From Clostridia bacterium (GTDB taxonomy: Bacteria > Bacillota > Clostridia > UBA1212 > UBA1255), in NCBI GenBank assembly GCA_016287565.1, contig JAEFAM010000012.1, positions 1 to 46,657 on the forward strand: a stretch of 46,657 nt of DNA. Reading direction: 5' to 3'. The position numbers and the translations under genes were made by a program. Positions 31,684 to 39,379 of the stretch are shown one piece after another. The notes under the pieces are model-generated. The model did no database searches and was not told where the DNA came from. It saw only the letters and a list, made by a program, of their open reading frames with translations. Numbering within the stretch: the first letter of the stretch is position 1; each line of letters opens with the position of its first letter.

Positions 31684-32754
31684 ATGGACCGTACGGACAA
31701 CAACAATGAAATGACGGAAGCGCAGGGCGCCCTCGACTCGAATGGACCGGCTCAGGAGGCCGGAAAAAAGAGATCGGGATTTATCGGCGTCCTGATCCTG
31801 TTTATAAAAGGCATCGTGGTCGGAGTGGCCAACATAATCCCCGGAGTCAGCGGCGGTACCATCGCCGTGGTCACCGGCATATTCGACCCCCTGATCGAGG
31901 CCATCAACACCTTATTCAAAAAGTTTCTCAAAAACCTGAAATTCCTTGTTCCCGTGGGACTGGGCCTGGTGGTGGGCATCATTGCCTTCAGCAAGATAAT
32001 CAAGGCGGCGCTGGTGAATTTCCCGCTCCAGACGGGCCTTTTCTTTGCGGGCCTGGTGCTGGGCTCCGTGCCGCTCATCCTGAAAAAAGCCTACGACAGC
32101 AGCCGCAAGGGCAGGAGCGAAGCAGGGACGGCCGAGACCGGTATTGACGCGGAAAAGGCGAGAAACACTGCGGGCAAAGGCTTCCGGATGATATATCTGG
32201 TGCCCTTCGCGCTTTGCGCCGTTGCCGTCGTCACGCTGGCGGTGGTACAGACCTTCTTTATGGGGGACACCGGATCGGTCGCAGCGGCGGAATTGCCCGA
32301 ACTCAATATCGGAAACATTATGAAACTGTTCTTCGGAGGCGTCATAAGCGCCGGGGCAATGGTGGTCCCGGGTGTCAGCGGCTCCCTGGTCATGATGCTC
32401 ATCGGCATCTACGACGACGTGCTGGCGATAATTTCCGGGCTGGTATCCTTCGGCAATATGCACACGGTACTGAGCGCCGCGCTCTGCGCACTGCCGCTGG
32501 CCCTGGGCATCGTGGCAGGTATCTTCACCATCGCCAAGATAATCAGCTTCCTGTTCAAAAAGTTCACCACGGGCACGTATTACGGCATACTGGGGCTGCT
32601 CTGCGGCTCGGTGCTTGCGCTGCTCATAAATTTGTGGCAATATAATATCAAGTTTTCGGTTTTGGGCATAATAATAGCGGTACTGTGCGCCGCCGCCGGC
32701 ACCGCGGTTTCGTATTTTTCATCGAGGCTTGATCTGAATGAACAAAAAAGTTAA
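31684..32754 (+). CDS. popT: DUF368 (PopT-type) undecaprenyl-phosphate transporter
   Basis: The protein has 356 residues and about eight membrane helices. The DUF368 signature is KGIVVGVANIIPGVSGGT near the N-terminus, and a second, pseudo-repeated GAMVVPGVSGSLVMMLIGIYD lies in the other half. DUF368 proteins recycle the lipid carrier undecaprenyl phosphate across the membrane for cell-wall synthesis. A cytoplasmic N-terminus of about 28 polar residues precedes the first helix, and a charged loop (about 138-165) divides the halves. The ribosome binding site is weak and lies in a hairpin loop. The CPBP protease gene starts inside it (17-bp overlap), so the two are coupled. Confidence 0.88.
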   Translation: MDRTDNNNEMTEAQGALDSNGPAQEAGKKRSGFIGVLILFIKGIVVGVANIIPGVSGGTIAVVTGIFDPLIEAINTLFKKFLKNLKFLVPVGLGLVVGIIAFSKIIKAALVNFPLQTGLFFAGLVLGSVPLILKKAYDSSRKGRSEAGTAETGIDAEKARNTAGKGFRMIYLVPFALCAVAVVTLAVVQTFFMGDTGSVAAAELPELNIGNIMKLFFGGVISAGAMVVPGVSGSLVMMLIGIYDDVLAIISGLVSFGNMHTVLSAALCALPLALGIVAGIFTIAKIISFLFKKFTTGTYYGILGLLCGSVLALLINLWQYNIKFSVLGIIIAVLCAAAGTAVSYFSSRLDLNEQKS

Positions 32755-33682
32755 GAAACTTCTCATAGCCATCGGCGTGTCCGCGGCCTTTATGGTGGCC
32801 TACCTGCTTTTCCAGCTGGCCTTCGGTTTCGTATTCCAGTTTTTCATCTCCATATACGTATCGGCGGTGAACAGCGCCTCCGGGACGCCTCTCGAGTATC
32901 AGGACCTGGTCAACAAGACCGTAGAGATATATATGCAGAACGCGGCGCTGATAATGGTTGTCAGCGGCCTGGTATTCATACTGCTCTCGTTCATCATCAT
33001 ACTTGCGGTCAACAAAAAGGGTAAGTGGGATCTGGCAAAGATATTCGAAGTGCCTCAGCCAACGTCCAGAGCCGTGCCCATGATACTGTTCTGCTACCTC
33101 AGCGGCCTCTGCTTCAACATCGCGATGGTCAATCTCATTGCCGTCCTCCCGCTGCCGGAGTCCTGGATCGAATCCAACAACGAGAGCGTGCAGACCGTGC
33201 TGGGAGGCAGCGTTATTGCCGCGTATCTGGCCACTTTCGTGATCGCCCCACTGGCGGAAGAACTGATATTCAGGGGAGTCGCGTACAATCTTTTAAGAGA
33301 CGCCATACCGCTGAAAAGGCGCTGGGCAATGCTCATCTCCTGCATCGTGGTGTCGTTGCTCTTCGGCCTTTACCACGGCAATTTCCTGCAGGGCATCTAC
33401 ACTTTCATCCTTTCGATAGTCCTTGTCATAGTACACGAAAGGACCGGCACCTTGTGGAGCGCGGTCCTGGTCCATGCGGGGTTCAACAGCATCCTGGTCC
33501 AGTCGCTGCTGGCCAAGGTCGTTTACGCCCCGGGCTGGGAGATACTGAACGCCACCATATTCTTTTACGCGGGTCTGTTATTTGTTTTCCTTGTTTTTTG
33601 CCTTACCAAAAATTGCAAGCAGAACGCAGCAGATCGCGATAACGGCGCCGCTGACGATGCATATTACGGCAACGGGGCCTGA
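32738..33682 (+). CDS. CPBP-family intramembrane metalloprotease
   Basis: A 314-residue membrane protein of the CPBP (Abi, CaaX-processing-like) family. The three motifs are EELIFRG (glutamate pair), FGLYHGN (histidine) and VHAGFN (histidine), all in membrane helices of the C-terminal half. Members cleave prenylated or other membrane substrates or act in self-immunity; the substrate here is unknown. The ATG at 32738 overlaps the end of popT. The last 105 bp overlap the 3' end of the convergent GDPD gene. The polar tail from about residue 285 on looks non-conserved, as if reading simply runs on into the opposing gene. Confidence 0.88.
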   Translation: MNKKVKKLLIAIGVSAAFMVAYLLFQLAFGFVFQFFISIYVSAVNSASGTPLEYQDLVNKTVEIYMQNAALIMVVSGLVFILLSFIIILAVNKKGKWDLAKIFEVPQPTSRAVPMILFCYLSGLCFNIAMVNLIAVLPLPESWIESNNESVQTVLGGSVIAAYLATFVIAPLAEELIFRGVAYNLLRDAIPLKRRWAMLISCIVVSLLFGLYHGNFLQGIYTFILSIVLVIVHERTGTLWSAVLVHAGFNSILVQSLLAKVVYAPGWEILNATIFFYAGLLFVFLVFCLTKNCKQNAADRDNGAADDAYYGNGA

Positions 33683-36280
33683 CCGCTTCGTCTCGTCCTC
33701 TTCTTCGCTGTTGTCGTAGCCCGGGCCGTTTTTCTCGTCGGCTTCGGGATCTTCGGAAGTGACTATATTCAGCGTCACCACCTGGGTGTAGAGGGCGAAG
33801 GTGTTGTCGGAGAAATAGTCCGGCACGGCGTCCGGATCGGTGGACGCCAGCAGCCTGTACATAAGCCGCACTGTTCCGTCGGACAGGGCGGTTATTTTAT
33901 TGCCCTCGACTATTACGTGCTCGGCACCCTCGATGATGAGGGGCTCGGGAACGTTGACGGGCGTGCCGTCCTTGTATTTACCTTTAAGGTCCATCTCTCC
34001 CATCCGGGTCAATACTTTCGGTCTGAACGTGATGGCGGTCTTGCCGTTTACATTGGTGAAGAGCTTGTACTCGTACACGCCGCCGATGTCAATGGCGGTG
34101 GGAACGTATGACACGGCGTTGCAGAAGTCGGTGGTGATGCCGCCCGCGCCCAGCAGGTACGCGGAACGGGTGTTGCCGTTGTTGTATGTCCAGGGCCAGG
34201 CGGTGATGCCCCTGTACATAAGGGCACGGATCATTTTAGTATCGTTCACGCCGCTGGCGTTGAAAGTGGCATTCTCTCCGCCTATGGTGCCGATGATGCT
34301 GTTGACCTTCTCTTCATAATGGCTGGCAGTGGGTGTGCCCATAAGCTGGCCTGTCGACATGCCGGGCTCGTCTTTCTGGAACCTGGTGACCTGGGCGTTC
34401 AGGAAGGTGATCATACAGCAGCGGTTCTTCAGACCGTATTTTTCCACCAGTTCCGCCACTTTCGCGGAGATGTCGCCCTCTTCCTTGATCTCGATAAAGA
34501 ACATCACGTCGTCGTCCTTGAGCGCCTGGAAAAATTCCTCCAGGGAAGGAAGCTTGACCTTGGGATAGTTTTTGAAAGTGCCGTAGGAGCTTGATTTAAC
34601 GATCTTGTACGTGTCGAGTTCCTGCGCGGTGTGGCTGTTCACGGTGCCGCTGCCGGTGGTCATAGAAGAAAGGTCGTTGTCGTGGTAGATGTAGACTACT
34701 CCGTCTTTTGAAAGGCGCACGTCCAGCTCGATGCAGTCTACGCCTGCTTTTACGGCTTCTTTCGCGCTTTCGATGCTGTTTTCGGGGGCGGAGGAGGGCA
34801 ATCCCCTGTGGCCTATCACCATGGGCGTCCTCACCAGCACGGAGGGATCGTACCTGTACAGAGAATAGGCGTCGATCAATTTTTCCGGCGTGTCGGTGAC
34901 GATGCCGTTGGCGCCGCTCTGGATGGCGTTGTGAAGCATTGCCGCGTCCTCAGGCTGGGACTCTTCGGCCACCCACACGGTGATCAGCCTGTGCTGCATA
35001 TATTCCACGTTTTCTTTCGTGGCAATGGATTCGGGTATGACCGCGGTCTTGGCGCTGCTCATATTGGTGGTGTAAATGATATCGTCCAGCACGTCCTGCA
35101 TGGTTTGGCCTTCCTGCGGGACAAGTTCTTTCTCTCTGAAGTCGATGACGCCTCCGGTCCGCTTCCTGGCTTTTCTCACGGTCTTCACGGCCTCGGAGCT
35201 CCCCGAGACCACCATACAGTCCTGAAGCTTCGTTTCCTTGAGGTATGAGACCAGCGCGTCCGCCGCGGCATCCGTTTTTACGTAGAACACGGGGATCATC
35301 TTGCGGTAGACCTTGTCCATCATCTCGGAGAGGGAGCATATTCTGCCGCTGCCGTCGGGCTTCGCTGCGTCGCCGTTTTCGTCTGCGTAGATGATGATGT
35401 TCTCGGGCCTCTGGGCAAGCGCGGCCAGCCTCTCCACGGTCTCCATAGAATCAGCCACCGCCACGGTTGCCGCCGCCGAGATCACGGGGGTGATGAGGAA
35501 GTTGTGCGAGATGTACGAATCGTCGATCACAACGCCGGGATCTTCCGTGTAGCTGCATTCCGACACCACTACGTTGTCAACGGTGATGACCGAATAGTTT
35601 GCCTGTATCCCGATGCCGCCGGTGGCCGCCACGTTTCTCATGCCGGACAACGCGCCCGTGACCAGCACTTCTTCGCCGTCAACGTATTCGTATACCATTC
35701 CGTCGGCGATGGACATTTTGATATGCACTTCGTTATTGAGCCCCAGCGACGTGTTCGCCGAAGTTTTGTCAACCACGTTCCATTCTCCCGGCGTGCGGAT
35801 GGCGAACTCTACGCCGTTGGACGCGGTGGTGGTGCGCCTCACGCACATATGGTAGTAATTTTCGTCGTTTTCCTGCTGCCGCACCACGAGGGACATCCAT
35901 CTGTTGGCGTCGGTGGAGGACTTAAAAGACACGTCCGCTTCCACGGAGTAGTTGCCGTATTGAGAAAGGGAAGCAGGCAGCAATACCTTGCCCAGGTTCA
36001 CGGAGGTGGCGTTGATGACCAGCTTTCCGTCTCTGACCTCCGCGCTGCCGCCGTTTTTAAGGTCGTTGTTCATGGTCCAGCCGTCGGGCAGCGTGCCGCT
36101 CTTCACGTCGTCGAAATTTTCCGAAAAGATCACGTTTCCGGTGATCATTCCGTATTGCGTTTCGCCGCGTACGACGCCTGCCGTTCCGCCTATAGAAGAT
36201 ACCAGCGCCAGCGCCATCACCGCGGTCAACGCCAGCGCCAAAACTCTTACCGTTTTTATTCCGCCGCTTTTTTTGCTCAT
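33578..36280 (-). CDS. Surface glycerophosphodiester phosphodiesterase-domain protein
   Basis: A 900-residue protein. The order is signal peptide (1-30), a LamG/DUF1080-like jelly-roll domain (about 45-240, with FSENFDDVKSGTLPDGW), and a degenerate GDPD-like barrel (about 255-470) lacking the HRG and ExD motifs. A second, catalytic-looking GDPD domain follows (about 487-735), with HRG (His491), APENS, the ELDVRLSKDG metal site and HDNDL. Then come a beta-rich region, an acidic stretch and a C-terminal membrane helix (VAVICIVSGAVIAICCVLLAIF) with a basic tail. GDPD enzymes hydrolyse glycerophosphodiesters from lipids or teichoic acids. GGGAGGT precedes ATG 36280. It lies 42 bp after the transglutaminase-like lipoprotein gene, in the same operon. 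Confidence 0.85.
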   Translation of the reverse strand: MSKKSGGIKTVRVLALALTAVMALALVSSIGGTAGVVRGETQYGMITGNVIFSENFDDVKSGTLPDGWTMNNDLKNGGSAEVRDGKLVINATSVNLGKVLLPASLSQYGNYSVEADVSFKSSTDANRWMSLVVRQQENDENYYHMCVRRTTTASNGVEFAIRTPGEWNVVDKTSANTSLGLNNEVHIKMSIADGMVYEYVDGEEVLVTGALSGMRNVAATGGIGIQANYSVITVDNVVVSECSYTEDPGVVIDDSYISHNFLITPVISAAATVAVADSMETVERLAALAQRPENIIIYADENGDAAKPDGSGRICSLSEMMDKVYRKMIPVFYVKTDAAADALVSYLKETKLQDCMVVSGSSEAVKTVRKARKRTGGVIDFREKELVPQEGQTMQDVLDDIIYTTNMSSAKTAVIPESIATKENVEYMQHRLITVWVAEESQPEDAAMLHNAIQSGANGIVTDTPEKLIDAYSLYRYDPSVLVRTPMVIGHRGLPSSAPENSIESAKEAVKAGVDCIELDVRLSKDGVVYIYHDNDLSSMTTGSGTVNSHTAQELDTYKIVKSSSYGTFKNYPKVKLPSLEEFFQALKDDDVMFFIEIKEEGDISAKVAELVEKYGLKNRCCMITFLNAQVTRFQKDEPGMSTGQLMGTPTASHYEEKVNSIIGTIGGENATFNASGVNDTKMIRALMYRGITAWPWTYNNGNTRSAYLLGAGGITTDFCNAVSYVPTAIDIGGVYEYKLFTNVNGKTAITFRPKVLTRMGEMDLKGKYKDGTPVNVPEPLIIEGAEHVIVEGNKITALSDGTVRLMYRLLASTDPDAVPDYFSDNTFALYTQVVTLNIVTSEDPEADEKNGPGYDNSEEEDETKRSGPVAVICIVSGAVIAICCVLLAIFGKAKNKENK

Positions 36281-36322
36281 ATCTGTGACCTCCCGTATCT
36301 CCCGGTCTTAAGCGCCTGCGCG

Positions 36323-38083
36323 TCAGGAATGCTTGGAGACCGTGCCTGAAACGGTATAGTAGTAAACGTTCCTCACCGGTCCGTCTTCGTTGTAATAGCC
36401 TGATTTCGAATAGCTCGTACTGACGCCGGTCTTATATACTTTCGCAGCTTCTTTAACGGCGTCGTTCACTATTTCCCCTATAAGTGCGCTGCCCGGATCG
36501 ATGACGTCCGGCCGGATAAACACGTAGAAACTGTAGCCTTCCGAAGCGGTGGTGGTATGTATGTCGTAAAGCATCGCGGCCCTGACGCGCTCGATATCCG
36601 TCTCGGAGCTGATGATGTACGCGAACCGGAGCCCCTCGTCCTCGATCTTCTTTATGAGACCGGCTTTCAGATCCGCGTAACGCATTTCCGCCGCCTGGTC
36701 GTGGTAGGTGAGGGAGGTGCCCAGGGGAGAAAGGCCTGTGCTGCCGCTGGTGAAGTGATTGACCGAGATCGCTTCGTTCGTGATCATAAAATAGTTCATT
36801 GACATATTCGAACCGTCCGGATAATTCGAGTGGCCGTTGATCATTGGATCGTCCCAGGTCACGTCAACGAAATACCATTTTCCGTCGTCCATCTTTACCG
36901 CGTTCCAGGCGTGGCTTTCCGCTCCGGATGACGAAGAATTCTGAGCCGTTCCCGTAACGACCCTGGCCTGCATCCCCATCTCGGAAAGGGCAACTGCGTA
37001 AAATTCCGCGTATCCCTGACATACTGCGCTGCGTGTGGCCAGCAGCGAATCGATATGGTACGAGGAATACGAAGTATCGTATCTGATGTTTTTGACCAGC
37101 CAGTCGTGCACCGCCCGGGCCTTTTCCAGATTGCTCATGCCGCTGCGGGTGACTTCCCATATGATGTGGTCGATCTCGTACAATTCTCTTTCCGTTTTGA
37201 GGAGCGGGTAGTCCGTGTAGGATTTTCCCGTGAGACCTTTGTAGCTGCCGGCAACGTACACCGGCTCAGGGTTGGTCTGGGGCGCGGAGGTGGCCGCAGG
37301 CGGCTGGGTGGGAGCGAAGGTGGCCGGCATGGTGGACGCGGGCGTAGGCGTGGGCGTCGCTGTGGGCGCGGGAGTTTTGGTCGGAGTGGGTTTAGGCGTG
37401 GGCGTCTTGGTAGGCGCGGGAGTTTTGGTAGGTTTGGGCGTAGGCGTTGCCGTGGGTGCCGGAGTTTTTGTAGGTTTGGGCGTAGGCGTCGCTGTGGGTG
37501 CCGGAGTTTTGGTGGGAGTGGGTTTAGGTGTAGGCGTCTCGGTTGGCGCAGGAGTTTTGGTAGGCGTAGGCGTTGACATGGGCGCGGGAGTTATTTTGGC
37601 AGGTGTAGGCGTGGGTGTCGCCGTGGGCGCGGGAGTACCGGTGATCTCAGCCGTTGTGGTGATCTCAGGCGTTGCCGTAGCGGTAGGCGCGGGTTCGCCG
37701 GTGATTTCAGGCGTTGCGGTAGCAGTTGGAGCCGGTTCGCCGGTGACCTCAGGCGCAGCGGTAGCAGTAGGCGCCGGAGTTTCGGTAGGCGACGGTCCGT
37801 CGGTGACCTCGGGCGTGGCGGTAGCGGTTGGCGCAGGAGTTTCGGCAGGCACCGATCCGTCAGTGATCTCGGGCGATACGGTTGCCGTGGGCGCAGTGGT
37901 TTCCGCAGGGCCAGGCAATTCAGTTGCCTTTGTACCCGGCTCGGCTGTGGCAATAAAATTAGGCACCGGCTTCCCTGTATTGACCACCACCGTGCTGTTG
38001 TCCCCGGTGATGCCGCAGGAAGTCAGCGTCAATATCAAAGTGACGGACAATATAGCAATGAACGGTCCTGATCTTCTTTTCAT
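36323..38083 (-). CDS. Lipoprotein with Pro/Thr-rich stalk and transglutaminase-like domain
   Basis: A 586-residue protein. A signal peptide ends in the lipobox LTSC. A very long Pro/Thr/Ala stalk of the PTATPTPKPTKTPAP type (about 40-270) then leads to a transglutaminase/papain-like domain. Its triad is Cys355 in SAVCQGYA, His in SHAWNAV and Asp in VDVTWDDP. Such domains act as proteases or cross-linkers at the cell surface. The frame is open to 38164, but ATG 38083 (MKRRSGPF) has AGGTGAG upstream and places the signal peptide at the start. A TATAAT on the minus strand (38179-38174) probably drives it. The GDPD gene follows. Confidence 0.85.
   Translation of the reverse strand: MKRRSGPFIAILSVTLILTLTSCGITGDNSTVVVNTGKPVPNFIATAEPGTKATELPGPAETTAPTATVSPEITDGSVPAETPAPTATATPEVTDGPSPTETPAPTATAAPEVTGEPAPTATATPEITGEPAPTATATPEITTTAEITGTPAPTATPTPTPAKITPAPMSTPTPTKTPAPTETPTPKPTPTKTPAPTATPTPKPTKTPAPTATPTPKPTKTPAPTKTPTPKPTPTKTPAPTATPTPTPASTMPATFAPTQPPAATSAPQTNPEPVYVAGSYKGLTGKSYTDYPLLKTERELYEIDHIIWEVTRSGMSNLEKARAVHDWLVKNIRYDTSYSSYHIDSLLATRSAVCQGYAEFYAVALSEMGMQARVVTGTAQNSSSSGAESHAWNAVKMDDGKWYFVDVTWDDPMINGHSNYPDGSNMSMNYFMITNEAISVNHFTSGSTGLSPLGTSLTYHDQAAEMRYADLKAGLIKKIEDEGLRFAYIISSETDIERVRAAMLYDIHTTTASEGYSFYVFIRPDVIDPGSALIGEIVNDAVKEAAKVYKTGVSTSYSKSGYYNEDGPVRNVYYYTVSGTVSKHS
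37350..37600 (-). repeat. Imperfect coding repeats of the Pro/Thr stalk
   Basis: Tandem imperfect copies of short codon blocks for TPAPTATPTPKP and related units occur inside the transglutaminase-like lipoprotein gene. The opposite strand shows the matching GTAGGCGTGGGCGTT-type periodicity. Such tracts easily gain or lose units. Confidence 0.7.
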
Positions 38084-38212
38084 TATCTCACCTGATCGTC
38101 GTAATTCTGTGCGGCCGCCTGGCGCCGCGGTCGATCTCCCCGCGATGGGGAAGATCGCCGTCAACTGCCCCTCATTATAGCATAAAAGTTAAATATAATA
38201 AACCAGAAGGCG

Positions 38213-38261
38213 AATATCACTGCGCGCAGCGCAATATCACTCAGCGAAGCTGAACATCGCT
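38213..38261 (+). repeat. Two-unit copy of the mini-hairpin/linker repeat
   Basis: AATATCACT (38213-38221), GCGC-GCA-GCGC (38222-38232), AATATCACT (38233-38241), CAGC-GAA-GCTG (38242-38252) and AACATCGCT (38253-38261). Both hairpins follow the C-GNA-G loop rule, and the CAGC/GCTG stem is not found in the main array. The copy ends 15 bp before the iunH promoter, between divergent genes. Confidence 0.85.
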
Positions 38262-38276
38262 CCGCTCTCTTTTCAG

Positions 38277-38305
38277 TTGCCCCCGACCCGAATTTATGGT
38301 ATCAT
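38277..38305 (+). promoter_or_regulatory. Predicted promoter of iunH
   Basis: TTGCCC (38277-38282), 17-nt spacer, TATCAT (38300-38305) with an extended TGG before the -10. The leader would be about 40 nt. Confidence 0.65.
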
Positions 38306-38350
38306 AGCCGCGGAAACAGAAAAACCCGAAAATAGGAGGAAAAATGCAAA

Positions 38351-39301
38351 ATGTCAGAAAAACACCGCATCATTATTGACACGGATACAGGCGGAGACGA
38401 CGCCGCGGCATTGATACTGGCAGCTAAGAGCCCGGACGTAGAAGTGCTGGGAGTCACGGTTGCCGCCGGCAACGTATCGCTGGAACAGGCCGTAAAAAAC
38501 GCGTTGTCCGCTATCGAAATAGTGGGGCTTAAAGCGAAAGTCTACGCGGGCGCCACCAGGCCCGTTTCCGGCGAGGAGCGCGAAACGTTCAGCGTGTACG
38601 GCAACGACGGCATGGGCGACGCGGGGATCGTGAATCCGAAAGGGAAGGCACAGAAGACCCACGCCGTTGACTATATCCTGAAGACCGTGCGGGAGAACCC
38701 CGGCGAGATAGAACTCGTTGCCCTGGGACCCGCCACCAATATTGCCCTGGCCATCCAGAAAGACCGGGAGACGATGAAAAAGGTCAAAAGGATCCTGTCC
38801 ATGGGTACCGCCGGATTCGGCCCGGGCAACGCTACCCCCGTGGCTGAGTTCAACGTCTATAAAGACGCGGAGGCCTACAAGATCATGCTGGAGCTGGGAG
38901 TGCCGGTAACGGTGCTGGGCCTGGACATGGACGACGAACCCACCTGGACCTCCGAAAGGACCTGGAAAAAGATGCTCAAAGGCAGCCCGCTGCAGGTGTT
39001 CATCGCCAAGGCCACCGGAAAGCTGCTGGAATTCAAGAAGGGCAACGGCATCAACGCCATCGACCTGCCTGACGCAGTGGCAATGGCAACGCTGGTCTGG
39101 CCGGATTTCGTAGAAGAGACCGTCCAGTGCTACGGCAGCTGCATCACCGCTCCCGGCGAGACCCACGGCATGGTCATCTTCTATAAAGAAGGATTCACCT
39201 ACGACTCCATGCCCGCCATCGGCAAGGCCAACGTTTCCGTGGTCACGAAGGCGAAGAAGAAGACTTTCGTGAAGCGGCTGAACGAAGTGCTGGCGGAATA
39301 A
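38351..39301 (+). CDS. iunH: Inosine/uridine-preferring nucleoside hydrolase
   Basis: The protein has 316 residues. Nucleoside hydrolases split the N-glycosidic bond of ribonucleosides for salvage, using a calcium ion. The N-terminal DTDTGGDDAAAL is the DxDxxxDD calcium site; further conserved parts are AGATRP, VALGPATNIALA, MGTAGFGPGN and FNVYKDAEA. The C-terminal HDPxAVA motif of inosine/uridine enzymes appears as DLPDAVA, so the base preference may differ. Two ATGs share one AGGAGG. ATG 38344 opens an 11-codon frame only; ATG 38351 starts this gene. The 5'-nucleotidase gene follows after 78 bp, consistent with nucleotide salvage. Confidence 0.9.
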   Translation: MSEKHRIIIDTDTGGDDAAALILAAKSPDVEVLGVTVAAGNVSLEQAVKNALSAIEIVGLKAKVYAGATRPVSGEERETFSVYGNDGMGDAGIVNPKGKAQKTHAVDYILKTVRENPGEIELVALGPATNIALAIQKDRETMKKVKRILSMGTAGFGPGNATPVAEFNVYKDAEAYKIMLELGVPVTVLGLDMDDEPTWTSERTWKKMLKGSPLQVFIAKATGKLLEFKKGNGINAIDLPDAVAMATLVWPDFVEETVQCYGSCITAPGETHGMVIFYKEGFTYDSMPAIGKANVSVVTKAKKKTFVKRLNEVLAE

Positions 39302-39379
39302 GCACGCCCGGCCGGATCATACACACTGCGCACGTTATTGAAAACACGCAATTTGCCACTTTATCATTGGAGGTAGAAA

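Noticed and set aside
37272-38180. Plus-strand GVGVAVGAGV-repeat protein
   Set aside because: It is the exact complement of the Pro/Thr stalk of the lipoprotein, with no ribosome binding site.
39338-39367. Promoter TTGAAA-18-TATCAT before the 5'-nucleotidase gene
   Set aside because: Transcription would start inside or after the ribosome binding site, 6 nt before the ATG, so it is probably chance.
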